Positions 1 through 10,912 of a DNA stretch of 64,000 bases are shown here, one piece after another. The stretch lies in the NCBI RefSeq assembly GCF_029852145.1, contig NC_079978.1:13147828-13211827 (forward strand), given 5' to 3'. A program made the position numbers and the translations under genes. The first letter of the stretch is position 1. Every line of letters begins with the position of its first letter. The DNA comes from Microplitis mediator (Eukaryota; Arthropoda; Insecta; Hymenoptera; Braconidae). The notes under the pieces were generated by a model. It ran no database searches and had not been told where the DNA came from. It saw only the letters and a program-made list of their open reading frames with translations.

Positions 1-301
1 TCTTTCTCGATCGATTTCTCTCGAACAAATAAACCGATTGAGATGGTTGAGGCGGCAATCGACGCGTTTTATTGTTCTTGTGCTGATTAGATTTCGGAAT
101 TGATCGATCGAGCCATTTCTGAAAGTTTTGAAAAAAATTGAACAAAAAATTTTTTTTTTTGGTTTTTTTTCCATATCTTAGTGTCTATTTGATCGATCGA
201 TTTAAAATGTTTAGAAAAGTTGACGGCCAACAAATCCTTTCGATTGCCACCTCAAAAATCTTAATCGGTCAGTTCATTGAAAAGATATTAAGAGTTTACA
301 T

Positions 302-388
<87 letters not shown>

Positions 389-540
389 GACACTCGGACA
401 TCCTTCTGAAAATAGTCAGAATAGCTTCCTAGGACCTTTAAACGTCGACATCTGATGAAATTTCGATTTTCGCAAATCGGGGTGAAAACAATAAGTTCCT
501 AATTTTTTGAAAATTGTCGATTTTTTTAGCGGGAAGTTAA
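1..540 (+). repeat. Family R repeat, copy A (starts before the window)
   Basis: This is the first of eight copies of a dispersed repeat, called family R here. Seen: the core reads 'accgattgagatggttgag', then 'gctgattagattt', a (CA)n tract at about 303-384, then 'cactcggacatc', 'gcttcctaggacc' and an end 'agcgggaagttaaaaa'. The same blocks in the same order recur near 10.3, 13.9, 29.7/35.5, 41.6, 47.8, 50.1 and 62.3 kb. The 105-codon frame through the CA tract is a poly-Thr-His artefact. No coding capacity was seen, and the copy is cut by the window edge. Confidence 0.8.
303..384. repeat. (CA)n microsatellite in family R copy A
   Basis: About 40 uninterrupted CA dinucleotides lie in the slot between the two conserved halves of the repeat. 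Confidence 0.97.
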
Positions 541-545
541 AAATC

Positions 546-682
546 TTATGCCAAGATGACTAAATTTAAGAAAATTTTGTTCTTGAGCCAAGAAAATTTT
601 CGTTTTCATTCAAAATTGCAAAAAATATTCTTGTGGCAAGAAATAATTTCTTGCTCCAAGATATATCCTTTTTTTCTGTGTA
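546..682. mobile_element. MITE fragment ending TTTTTTTCTGTG-TA
   Basis: This AT-rich stretch is full of 'ttcttg' and 'caagaa' words and ends 'cctttttttctgtg' followed by TA. That end is the complement of the CACAGAAAAAAA start seen at 14822 and 44182. The left end is not recognisable because the element abuts or truncates at family R copy A. Non-coding; inferred to belong to a TA-targeting MITE family. Confidence 0.5.
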
Positions 683-1687
683 AGTTCATCTACATTGACC
701 AACAAGAAAACATCAACATATTTATTAGCGTTGTTATTGTAACAATTATAAGTGTCGGTGAAAATCGAGACCAGGACACACAACCGGACAGACTACCCGA
801 GGATTGAGATGCTGAATTAACTCAGGTAATTAATTAATTTAGACTTCGCTTCTAATTTTGTGGAACCAAGCGATAAAATTTATAATTATTATCGATACCA
901 GGCCCTTAGCCGGTATCTTTTATAACTATTATTAATTATACTGGAAAAGCAGGTGAAGGAGGTGTAATGGGTCCACTTATTTTATTAAATTGAATTTGTG
1001 GTCTCAATAAAATAAGTGTCCACACATGTGTAAAACTCAAGGTGTTTTACGAACCTGTCTAGCTGAACTTAGTTATCTCAGGACAAGGATAAACCCCGTA
1101 CTGGACCACGCAGTGAATAAAATTAAAGAGAGTTCTTATACCTAAACTTATCAGGAAGGTTGTGATAAATTAATTTAATATGTTTAATTTAAATACAAGA
1201 AACAATGGCATTTATTTGAACGAAGCCGCTTTACAAACAATTAATGAAAGATGAACAATTGAATTTTTATATGACGGATCAAACTGACTTGACTGAATTA
1301 CAAACCGACTGACTCGACTGACTAAATTATTATAAGCTTGACTGAATGAATTTAATTATTATAAACGACTCGACTGATATTTTAACAATAAAATATAACG
1401 ACTTGACTGAATTACTTTACAATAAAATACCGACAAAATTAACGCCACTCACTTCAACTTTGTATGAACTCTCTCCGACAATCCAACAATTCTCACCAAC
1501 TATCCTCCTGCGGATCCTCCAAGTCCAATCTCCAATTATCCAATACTCCAATTACCCAATGATCCAATGAATGATAAAATAAACTTAATTTAATAAGCTT
1601 CCACGAACTGTGGGCTTATATGCTCTTGGCCCTTAGTGAAAATAAAAACGGCTAGCAGCACGTGTGTGGTAGTAGATGTCAGTAGCA

Positions 1688-1718
1688 GCAGTAGAAGTAG
1701 TAGTAGTAGTAGTAGTAG
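1688..1718. repeat. (AGT)n trinucleotide microsatellite
   Basis: Roughly nine AGT/AGA units. In one frame they encode a serine run and in the opposite frame a threonine run, which explains the short low-complexity ORFs here. Confidence 0.85.
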
Positions 1719-2999
1719 TCGGGAAAAGCGTTCGTCCACGATGGTTGCTACGAGCCAAGAGACCGACCACTCGTCGTCTCTGGGCCTTGTACCCCTCTCG
1801 ACTCAAGCTGGCCAACCCCTAAAACTAAGCGTCGAGGAACTCGACCACAGCGACCCAGGCGCATAAGTGGCTATACTGACTTCCAGATTGGCAGTTATTG
1901 ACGAAGAAGGCCGGATTTTTTGGTGCGAGTCGAAATTCATTTTAAACAGAATGCTAAAGCATTCCACCCCGTTACATAGAGTACGAGTAAATTTGGGATA
2001 TAACAGACGAGAAAAGTTGGAGACAAAGGAACCTGACGAGATGGAGGCAAAGCCACAGGAAAATCATTGGAATAAAAATCAGGTATTATTTAAATTAATT
2101 TTCTAGACCCAAGCCAGAATATTGATTTAATTCAATAAAAATACTCAGTCGTTCGTCGGGGTAATCCGTGTCTAGGCCCGTAATAAAGTAATTAGTTATA
2201 AAGAATTGTTAAAATTAATTTAAGCCAGACGTTGTCTAACCGGATTCAGGCCCTTTAGCCGGATCCAGGGCGTCGTTCATGATTCCAGGCCATTGCCGGA
2301 ATTATTGCGTCGTAGAAATTTCTAGGCCCATTGGGTAAAACTCAAGCCAGAAATTCCGTGGTCTAGTCCGAGTAAAATAAAAGTAGTTGATTAAGATAAA
2401 TAAAATTAATTAAATAATTAAAATTAAACTTATAAAGAACCGATAATAAATGAATGATCGATTCAACAGATGCGAGAGAAAAAAATACATTTAATTAATA
2501 ATTAAAATTATTAAATAATAGTAATCAATAATTTATCGTAATTTAAATTAATAACAATAAAGGAAAATTAATTAAACAGAAAGTAAAGAATCGAAGAAAG
2601 TCAAAAGTAGTCAGTAGCGCGTACTTGGAAGAATTGAGTGAGAAACGGGTAAATGTGGTATTGAAAATTACTGACGGAAAATTATTGTGGATACAGATAA
2701 TTACTAAAATGAAAATTAATAAAAGTAATAGTGAGGAAATTAATTATAAATTAATTAATTAATAATAAAAATATCTCTAAACTCAGTTTTTAATTAATTA
2801 ATTCATTGTAAAAGAGTGGCGGGAAAAGTATTTTAAAATCAGTGTGTGTGAAAATAAGTCCAGGGGACTAGAGTGAGTGTATGCGTGTACAGATCCAGGG
2901 GATCAAGTTATGGAAAGATATTGTTAACTGAGGTTCATCAGGTACGACGATTTTAAATTAAGATTTTAAAATAAATGCCAAAGTTGGCTAGTGGTAATA

Positions 3000-3400
3000 G
3001 AGTTGTGGGCGTGTGTGTGTGAAATGGCAAAAGTAGTTGGCTTAGGTAAGGTTTAGGAAATCGTCAAAGGTAGTTGACGAGAATCAGTTTTAAAATCGTC
3101 AAAAGTAGTTGATGTTAGTTAATTAAGGTTTAAAATTAAATTGTTTTAAAAGTGTCAAAGGTAATTGGTTAAAACAATTGTTTTAAAAATACTAAAGGTA
3201 ATTGGTTAAGTTGAAAATAATAATTTATGGCGTCAAAGGTAATTGACAAATTGTTATAAGGTATAATGTATAAGGTATATATAAGTGATATGGTTTATAA
3301 GGTTTATAAGTTATAAGGTCATAAAGGTTTTTAAGGTTTAAAAGGTTTATGAGAATAAAGGTTTATTAAAGAAATAAAAGGTCTAAAGGTTAAACAAAAA
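3000..3400. repeat. Degenerate short-period repeats (gtcaaaggtaattg; aaggtttataag)
   Basis: The word 'gtcaaaggtaattg' or close variants occurs at least five times between about 3060 and 3250. It is followed by about ten variants of 'aaggttta(t)aa' to about 3400. Spacing is irregular, so this is a decayed array, not a clean satellite. Confidence 0.55.
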
Positions 3401-3713
3401 GTGAATTAAAATATAATATAAATTATCCTTCCTCCCGAGTTCCGCCTGTTATAGGTTGACAATAAATTTTATAAAGACGTATACGGTACTGACATTGTCC
3501 GAGAGAGGGGACTTCGCTACTTCGTAGCTACTCAGAGTCGCAAGTTGCGACACTCACTGCCTGGATCTGCTGGCGATCAGTTACCTTTAAGATCAGCCAT
3601 ACATTATACAAGTATTTGATAGAGTGAGTCTTGAAAACACGTTGCTGCTTATGGTGAGTCGGAAGACCCCATTTTTATTTTAACTTATTGGACATCGTCG
3701 TCTTGGTGCATCT

Positions 3714-3959
3714 TTATTTGACCCCGAATAAATCATCTTTAAAATAACGTCTTTGAAGCTGTAGCTGCAGTGGAAGCCAGTTTTCCAAATAATTAATACG
3801 TTCTTCTAGTTGCTGAGATATTATAACACTCCGGAAGGCAAGATCTGCGTCACATGCTAAGGAGTACGACGACGCGTCAATCACAACAGCAGAACGTTCA
3901 GTGGATATGTAATGGCGAAGGCGAGTCACCCACGTTTTAACGAAAAATTTTGGTAACAA
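3714..3959 (-). CDS. Unrecognised 81-codon open frame
   Basis: The frame starts with ATG and has a normal, non-repetitive amino-acid composition with many charged residues and no simple-sequence tract. That sets it apart from most short ORFs here. The C-terminal half contains 'SQQLEERINYLENWLPLQ', compatible with an amphipathic helix. No domain was recognised. It may be an exon or a fragment of an old element, since the surroundings are AT-rich repeat DNA. No splice partner could be placed with confidence and no function is proposed. Confidence 0.2.
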   Translation of the reverse strand: MLPKFFVKTWVTRLRHYISTERSAVVIDASSYSLACDADLAFRSVIISQQLEERINYLENWLPLQLQLQRRYFKDDLFGVK

Positions 3960-6302
3960 ATAACGGTCCGGTTGTATTGTTAAAAAGGGGAAATTTAAGT
4001 TTATATTTTAAAGGCCCTGGGACGATAAGAATACCGAATCGGCCCCAGAAAGGAATCGGGCTCATAACTTCAGGAAATATTCGTACCCATGAAGTACTTC
4101 GATACAGCAAGTTTCAGATTTTTATCTACTACCACGCCTGAATAAATCGAAAAATACTGAAAATTAGTAAAAATTGTTATTTTCTGCATCTTGTTAATCG
4201 AATGATCTAGTAACCGGATATGTTTTGGGGCATGATGGTAGCGTTTTGGAAAAAAGTAAGAACCAAAAAAAAAAAACGAGGTTTTATTCTTAATTTTGAT
4301 TTTCAAGTGTGTTACGATAATCGTAAAAATATGAGACTATTTTTTTTTAATTCCCCATTCAATTTCCGACGAAATTGTGAGCTTGGGAAATTTTTTTTTA
4401 GGGTACCACATATCGAAGAAAAATATAAATCGATTTTTTGCGCAAAAATCGATTTTTTTTCATGATTAACTTCTAAAATGATAAAATACAAAGCTTTTGT
4501 GAATATTGTACTGGTAAAAACAACGAAATAAATTCAGAACGCTCATATAAAAGCAATTGTTTACATATAATGGACTATATTTATTATTATAATCTTTATT
4601 TCTAACTTTAATAATTAAATCTGTATCAAATACTATTGTTTACATAAATCAACTAGTTTTCAGATAATTTATACTTTCCCGCTCAACTTTTAGTTCATTC
4701 AGAAACCATGAGATGGCACTGTTATTCGAAACTGGTAACACTGTTTTTTGTTTTCATGAAAATCCAATATTTCTGTCGATAACCTCAAAATTACGTACTG
4801 TTGACATTCTAATCAAAATTTGGGCGTGCCTTTATTTGCATTCAATAGTTCATTTTATCTGGTTACATTCTTATTAAAGTGAAAATATGTCGACACCTAG
4901 AGCAAATAATTCAAAGTGTTGCATTTGTTCAAAATTCATAAAACAAAGGCCATTCGGCAGCCGAAATGGAAGTAGATTTCTCATTATTTGATTTTTTTTC
5001 ACTGTTCAAATAAAAGTTGATAATAAAATAAAATTTTCTTTGACATTTTCTTAAAAATTCTCGAGATGATAAAACAAAAAAATAAAAAAATTGTAAGTAT
5101 AATGCCAAAAATTGAAGCTAACTAAATGAGCTTCAGAAGAATTTTTGATGATAATGCACTATATTTTTTGATTTGACGTTATTTAAAGATACCTATGCGT
5201 ATATTCAAACTATCGGACCAATGGTATTCCGGACCCTATTCGAAAAATTATGATAGATTATGGTTTTAATGCTCAAAAATTCTACCATAAGGCGATAATT
5301 TGCTTTCAATAAAATCTACTAATAAAATATTCTAAGATTAAAATTTGATTATGATATATCAAAGTGTCATATTTGAAATTAGTACTATTATTTGAAATAA
5401 AAAGCCTATTAGACTATCAAACGACAAGTAGATATAGAGAATATTATCATCATAACTAATGTTAATCTTGTTATTGATATATCATATCATTTATACACTG
5501 TCGATAAAACAAAATTGTATACACCCACTGAATTGAGATGTTTGGATTTCATAAGTGTCACACTGTGATAATATGAATTTAAGTAGCTCCATGAATTTAC
5601 TAAGAAGTAGGAGAACTAATGCAATAGCAAAATTTCATTAAATGAATGGTAAAATAAGTAATTTCAGTGGCTTAGGCATGTATATAGGCATGAAAATTGA
5701 AGCTTATTTAAAGAGCTTTCAGATGAATTTGAAATATAGTCGATAAGTTATTACATTCACCAGATATTGAAGGAAGAATAAGTAAAAATATGAATTTTGG
5801 ACATTTTGAAAATTTTGAAATGCTATAACTTCTGAACTAATCGACCGATTGAGCTCATTTTCAAACTCGAACAAGGCAGTCACCCACAAAATACGTGTAC
5901 TAAGTTTCAGGATGATCGGTTTGAAATTGTGGCTATAATCAAAGTGAAAACCTGCATAAAATTAGTTTTTATAATATTTTGTAAATGTTCAAAACCATTC
6001 ACCTATTAGAAAAAATGGTCAAATCAATGAGCTGCATAGTCGACATTGTAGGCAATCGAACGAGCTTTTACATAGAACAAACGAAAATAAGCTATCTCTT
6101 TCCGTTTAGAAGTTACATCCAGTTAAAGCGGCAAACAAATTTTTCTTGAAAATTTTACAAAATTTGAATTAACCATAACTTATTGGCCGAATTGGCTCAT
6201 CTTCGAACTCGTCCAAGGTAATGTCCATAGAATAAGTATACTCAGTTTCATTAAGATCGGTGTAGAATTGCGGACGCTATCGTTGGAGAACGGCGCGTTA
6301 TA
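3960..6302. other. AT-rich intergenic DNA, no gene seen
   Basis: Short frames only, none with recognisable motifs. The part from about 5820 to 6300 has the style of a decayed repeat: the phrases 'aactcgaacaaggcagt' and 'aactcgtccaaggtaatg' are two versions of one sentence about 330 bp apart, each followed by 'agtttca..aagatcggt'. It ends at a (TA)n tract. Confidence 0.5.
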
Positions 6303-6311
6303 TTGTATATA

Positions 6312-6368
<57 letters not shown>
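6303..6368. repeat. (TA)n microsatellite
   Basis: About 30 AT units with one interruption; the source of an Ile-Tyr repeat frame. Confidence 0.95.
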
Positions 6369-6371
<3 letters not shown>

Positions 6372-7522
6372 GAATTACCAGTTGAGGTATTAATTAGACT
6401 CGGGTCTACGTTGTTATCTTTGCCACTCATCTTATTTATTAAACAAATTCACGAACACACACAGGTAATTACTACTCACAAATATCGTATACACTAAACA
6501 ATAAGATTACAAGCAATAATATCAGTATCGGACAGCTACACAATATCAAAGTATCCAAGAAAATATTAAAGATTACAAAAATATCAAATATTACACAATA
6601 TTAAATACACAAATTATTACAAGCGATTAGTTTACTAGAGAATAACAACTATTGACAATATTCTAGTTACTGTTGTAAAATGTGCGCGGCGGTAAAGTTA
6701 AAATCGAAACGAATACACGATCGGTCGGATAGCAATGTCGTCCGTTCCTTTGCTCAATTAGAACTAAATCTCTGTACCCGATATTCTTGAGTCCCCGAAT
6801 CGACCAAAACTATATCTCAGGTAATTTTACAAACTCGTACAACTACTTCCATATGTTTGAACACTCCTTATACCGAAAATATTGCTATCTCTCGATCGTG
6901 TCTACGTTGGATGCTCAGACGGGCTCCTTTGACTCAAGTCTACCGTCGTAAACGTAAATATGAAAACTAACATAATCTTAAGCGGATTAAATTGTAAAAT
7001 ATTTATACTGTTTTTATTGTCTAAAAAAAATGTCATTTTGGCCATGGTGTTATTTCTTGTTTGAACGTACAATTTTATTTTTATAAATTAATCTGTTGGG
7101 GTCTCAGTAAACACCGGGTCTTTAAAAAGTATAACTTGCAGTAAAACAGCGGCACTCTCTATACGTACAATGGAGTATGTTATGCGAATTTTTCGGCGAT
7201 AAATTCAAATGTCGAAACTTCAAAAATTTCTGTGTAAATATCTTACCGTTTAAATACAATCATAAAATTAATTATTACTATTTTATAATTTATTTATGTA
7301 AAACATAAAATAACCCCATCGCCAAAATGACATATTTTATGTAGAAAATTCTCAGCTTTCAGAAAAAAATATCAAATGTGAAGTAATAATTGTCGCAAGG
7401 CCAGGAAAATCACTTTTTTCACTTAATTAAAGTTTTGAGAGTCTTCCTTTACTTATAATGAAAAATGAATATTTTTATCGAAAAGCTGAGAATTTTTTAC
7501 AAACAAAATGTACTGTTTATAC
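6369..7522. other. AT-rich stretch, no gene seen
   Basis: Low-complexity intergenic DNA. A short more GC-rich patch lies at about 6690-6950 with no coding motif. Confidence 0.4.
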
Positions 7523-8473
7523 ACTAATGCAAAAAATTGAAGGAGCAGAACAATTGTATGAATTTTTTAGTGATTTTTGGAAGGCTCTAAATTGGTGAAA
7601 AATAATCGTATCGAGATTTAAAAAAAAAGCATTTTATAGCTTAAAATCTATAGTTTTGGTGCATTTTTTTCAAAATTTTTTTAAAGCTCCTATTATTGCA
7701 CAAACATGAGGAATACTGCGAGACAAAAATTTCTAAATTTTTTTTTTTTCTGTAGATACGATTTTTATATAGTGGAAACCTAAATATGCAAACATGCAAA
7801 TATCCTTCTCAATAAGACAATTTATAGATAAATTGAGAAAAATATAGATAGCCCGAACTGGGAATCGAACCCAGACCAATTCGGTATCGCGCCGAGTGCT
7901 CTACCAGTTGAGCTATCCGGCCCTATACTATATTCCGTTTAATTTGATCTATAACTTATTGAGCCACACCGTCCATCGTAATTCAAAAAATGATGACAGG
8001 GTCTTGTAGGGAATTTATTCAAGTTTTTAACGCCGTCCTTCAACTTTCTGTGCGATCATTGGTACCTGAAATATCGGAGATCAAAGCCAAAAGGATCATT
8101 TTATGTTTGAAGGCTTATATCTCTGTGACAAATTGTCCTACGAGGTTAAAAAAAAATCCAAATTGAAGCTGAATAAATTTTCAAAATAAGCTATGCATTC
8201 GTGTAGTTAAAAAAATTTTTCCGCGGTCCGTGGGCTCTTCGGAAAAAAAAAAAAAATTTCTAAATTTTTTGTCTCGCGGTAATTCTTATGTTTGCGCAAT
8301 AACCGGAGCTTTAAAAAAATTTTGAAAAAAATGCACAAAAATAAGAGATTTTAAGCTATAAAATTATTTTTTTTAAATCTCGATACGATTATTTTTCACC
8401 AAGTTCGAGCCTTCCAAAAATCACTAAAAAATTTATAAAATTATTCTGCTCCTTTAATTTTTTGCATTAGTGT
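7523..8473. mobile_element. Fold-back element, ACACTAATGCAAAAAATT termini
   Basis: Two arms of about 210-230 bp (7523-7755 and 8262-8473) are near-complements: the left arm begins 'acactaatgcaaaaaatt' and the right arm ends 'aattttttgcattagtgt'. The left flank is TA. No transposase is encoded. The 500-bp loop holds a tRNA-like cassette (7795-7990) and a segment related to 26290-26520 ('gtgcgatcattggt'). The right end abuts the TGTTAC element at 8474 directly, so the original right-hand TA is not visible. Confidence 0.75.
7851..7921 (-). tRNA. tRNA-Lys-like pseudogene in a repeat cassette
   Basis: On the minus strand the sequence starts GCCGGATAGCTCAACTGGTA and ends with a T-arm CTGGG-TTCGATT-CCCAG and TTCGGGC. 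The A box (D arm GCTC/GAGC) and B box (GGTTCGATTCC) are intact. The body resembles eukaryotic tRNA-Lys, but the anticodon loop reads CGCGATA, without U33 and without a Lys anticodon, and the acceptor stem has mismatches. It is therefore a tRNA-derived repeat, not a working tRNA. Copies lie at 20826 and 21081. Confidence 0.75.
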
Positions 8474-8642
8474 TGTTACATTCTGGCTTCTCAACATATG
8501 AGACAGAATATTTTTAAATTTACCAGGTTGACGTCGTTAGGGTGTCGATAGACCCCAGGTGCGTCAGCTGTTGACCTTCTTTTATTTTATGCAAAAAAAA
8601 AAGTTTATTGACTTACCATGATGACGATTGTGGGCCCTATAG

Positions 8643-9083
8643 CTCGCCCCAAGTAATTTCTTTGATGCCTCCTTTAAACGCGACCAAAACGAGCCCCGAA
8701 GACTCGGTCCCTTCGTAGAGGAAAGCAATTTTAATTCGTCGATCAAACCACCAGAGCTCGAAGGCTCAACAACACAAGAGCTCGAAAGACCAACAACACA
8801 CGAGCTCGACGGCTCAACAACACACGAGCTCGAAAGCTCAACAACACAAGAGCCTGAAAGCTCAACAATAACTTCCAGCGACTTAATTTTCGGACGACCT
8901 TCGGTAAGGTCCGCGATGACACCTCGAATCTCGCGACCAAGCTGTACCGCACATCCTGACCTCCTGCGTCAACGGCCTCGAAGCATGAATTTCGGATTCG
9001 GAAAGGAAGCGTTCAGGCTACCGGTATCAGCGCCCAGAACAGGTGAGAGTATTGGGCTGCCGGTAGCGGCGCCCAAAGCTTAA
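8643..9083 (+). CDS. 146-codon open frame without ATG, spanning 24-bp repeats
   Basis: The frame is open from just after TAG at 8640 to TAA at 9081. Five tandem copies of an 8-residue unit (type ELESSTTH) lie at codons 38-77, produced by the 24-bp DNA repeat. The rest is Arg/Pro/Ser-rich. There is no upstream ATG in frame and no known domain. The related copy at 58860-58950 does not keep the frame open. It is more likely a by-product of a repeat with a period divisible by three than a gene. Confidence 0.15.
   Translation, partial: LAPSNFFDASFKRDQNEPRRLGPFVEESNFNSSIKPPELEGSTTQELERPTTHELDGSTTHELESSTTQEPESSTITSSDLIFGRPSVRSAMTPRISRPSCTAHPDLLRQRPRSMNFGFGKEAFRLPVSAPRTGESIGLPVAAPKA
8754..8873. repeat. 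24-bp tandem repeat, five units
   Basis: Units begin at 8754, 8778, 8802, 8826 and 8850, each starting gagc(t/c)(c/t)ga and continuing '..gctcaacaacaca'. The period is exactly 24 bp with few differences between units. Confidence 0.93.
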
Positions 9084-9374
9084 ATAAGGAGTGCGTATTT
9101 GAATAAAATACGGATATATATTTTGCTTCAAGTCCGAGTGACAGGATCAAGCCAGCAGATTTGTGTAGAGTTCTTAGCTCTACTAGATCTTGCGATCGAC
9201 TGCCTTGTAAACGACTGACTTGATTCTGTCGCTCCTTGGTATAATACATTTTCAAAAATGTTAACGTTGCATCTCAGGTTTCCTATGAGAGAATCGTCGT
9301 GGCCCGGGTCTCATGCATCGTCATCTGTTTAGACTATCCGCGAGCCACGGCGACTCTCTTCCCAGAGAGGAAAG

Positions 9375-9545
9375 TACCACGGGCCCAGGGTTGGCCCAAC
9401 TTTGTAGAACCTTAGGCCAGGCTTGTAAGCCAGTCTCAGCCCAGCCTTGGTAGAAGCCTGGAATGATAATCTCGGGCCAAGCCTGGTTGCCAGAGCTGAC
9501 CCATGCTTGGTTGCCAGACCTGGCCCAGGCTTCCAGGAAACGAAT
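9375..9545. repeat. GGCC-rich minisatellite array
   Basis: Degenerate units of the form 'ttgg(c/t)(c/a)agacctggccc', rich in GGCC and TTGGC words, in otherwise AT-rich DNA. Similar arrays lie at 9787-9975, 37220-37520, 49700-50030, 58110-58400 and 59200-59330. Confidence 0.75.
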
Positions 9546-9786
9546 AAATTTAATTTAAAAAAATTTATCATTATTAACCTCGTAGAATTCATGATCATTA
9601 ACGTTTTAATTATCTAAGGGAGGCAGATGATGTGAAAAAAACTCGGTGGAAATTCTGCTGGACTATGGGCGCGAACTGCCGTCCTTCTGATTACTGAGTC
9701 CGAACGGTAGCTACTGGACGAACCTACTAACGTTGAACTGGTACATTTATATGATCTACTTATATAAGCCATAGGTATATCCAAAC

Positions 9787-9975
9787 TTGGGTAATCCTAC
9801 CTTGGCCCAAGTCTGGCTTGCCATTGGACGGCCAAGGCTAGATTACCTAAACTTGGCCCAAGCCCGGGTAATCATTGTAACGGCCAAGGCTAGGTTACCC
9901 AGTCGTGGCCCAAGCCTGGCTTGCCATTGGATGGCCAAGGCTAAGTTACCCAGTCCTGGGCCAAGTAGGGGCCCG
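9787..9975. repeat. GGCC-rich minisatellite array, second block
   Basis: Repeated phrases 'ttggcccaag.ctggcttgcc' and 'ggccaaggctaggttaccc' alternate about every 50-60 bp for three rounds. The 84-codon ORF through it is repetitive and is not considered a gene. Confidence 0.75.
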
Positions 9976-10276
9976 TTGTTCAACTCTGGCAGCTCCTGTA
10001 TGGATTATCGCAAAAGATTTCCGTTACATTGTTGGCGGTGAATAAAAATAATATCGCCAACAAAGTAACGATTTATTAATTAATTAATTAATTATGATTA
10101 TAAGAAGTGTCGAACCGCTTATTCGCCCACTGTGGCGAATAAATAATTCGAGACTTCAAAAAAAAAATTTCAAAAAATTTTTATTTAAATTTAATGAAAG
10201 CCAGAACGTAACAATGTATTTTCATAGGAAATGTTTTTGCTGTAGAAAAAAATTAATGGATAAGTTAAAAAAAAAA

Positions 10277-10860
10277 TCTGTCTATCGGTTGACCCTGCGG
10301 GCCAGCCCTAAAACTTCCCGCTGTTTTCAAGCTCCTTGAGCTCGTAAACATTGTTGTGAATACATTTCCGAGCTCTTCGAGCTCGAAAATACGTTTGTAT
10401 TCCATTGTTTTCGAATAAACCGTTTTTTACCAATTCTTTCCCCACGATATCCCGCGAACGAATTAACCGATTAAGACGGTTGAGGTGGCAATCAAAAGCT
10501 TTTATCGAGTTCTAGAGCTGATTAGATTTTTGAATTGATCGATTCGAGAGTTTCCGAAATATTCACGAAAAACGAAAAAAAACGATTTTTTTTCATTCTT
10601 TCGTCGACGATATCTTGCGAACGAATTAACCGATTGAGACGGTTGAGGTGGTAATCGAAAACTTTTATCGAGTTCTAGAGCTGATTAGATTTTTGAATTG
10701 ATCGATTCGATAGTTTCCAAAATATTCGCGAAAAACGAAAAAAAACGATTTTTTTTTATTCTTTCGTCGACGATATCTCTCGAACGGATTATCCGATTAA
10801 GACGGTTGAGGTGGCAATCGGCGCGTTTTATTGAGGTCTAGAGCTGATAAAATTTTTATA
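10277..10860 (+). repeat. Family R repeat, copy B (5' part duplicated inside)
   Basis: The copy starts 'tctgtctatcggttgaccct', then 'gcgggccagccctaaaac' and 'gctccttgagctcg'. It then has three successive versions of the 'cgatatc..cgaacgaattaaccgatt..gacggttgaggtgg' block (about 10445, 10610 and 10770). The microsatellite and 3' half are missing; it ends at 'ctagagctgataaaattt' before a TA-rich tract. The triple core shows that this block can amplify in tandem, with a period of about 160 bp. Confidence 0.8.
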
Positions 10861-10912
10861 TAATTGTAAAAATATAATACAATATTTTATATTAAATATA
10901 TTTTTATATATA

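Larger units (their letters stand above)
683..3713. other. AT-rich stretch without a supported gene
   Basis: No credible gene was seen. Contents: two related segments with 'ccaggcccttagccgg' (near 898) and 'caggccctttagccgg' (near 2248), inside a longer repeat-like region of 'aggccc' words; an (AGT)n microsatellite at about 1688-1718 that generates a poly-Ser frame; and two adjacent short open frames (1636-1866 and 1867-2106) separated by a stop, with no recognised domain. From about 3000 to 3400 the phrase 'gtcaaaggtaattg' and then 'aaggtttataag' recur in degenerate form. It looks like decayed repeat DNA. Confidence 0.5.
8474..10213. mobile_element. TGTTAC...GTAACA-ended element with minisatellites
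   Basis: The ends are inverted: 'tgttacattctggctt' on the left and 'agccagaacgtaaca' on the right. The left 300 bp ('gacagaatat', 'accccaggtgcgtcagctg', 'gatgcctcc', 'gatcaaaccaccagag') recur at 58490-58950. The segment at 9340-9760 recurs in opposite orientation at 59050-59380, and part of it near 51290. Contents are a 24-bp tandem repeat and two GGCC-rich minisatellites. No transposase, integrase or RT was seen. TG...CA termini and a polyA-like AATAAA on the minus strand fit a solo LTR or non-autonomous LTR-type element, but no clear target duplication was found. Confidence 0.5.

Noticed and set aside
3000..3400. CRISPR-like spaced repeats
   Set aside because: Repeat words are degenerate and unevenly spaced, spacers are not of constant length, and this is eukaryotic DNA.
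7851..7921. Functional tRNA gene
   Set aside because: The anticodon loop lacks U33 and a sensible anticodon, the acceptor stem has mismatches, and all copies lie within repeat cassettes.
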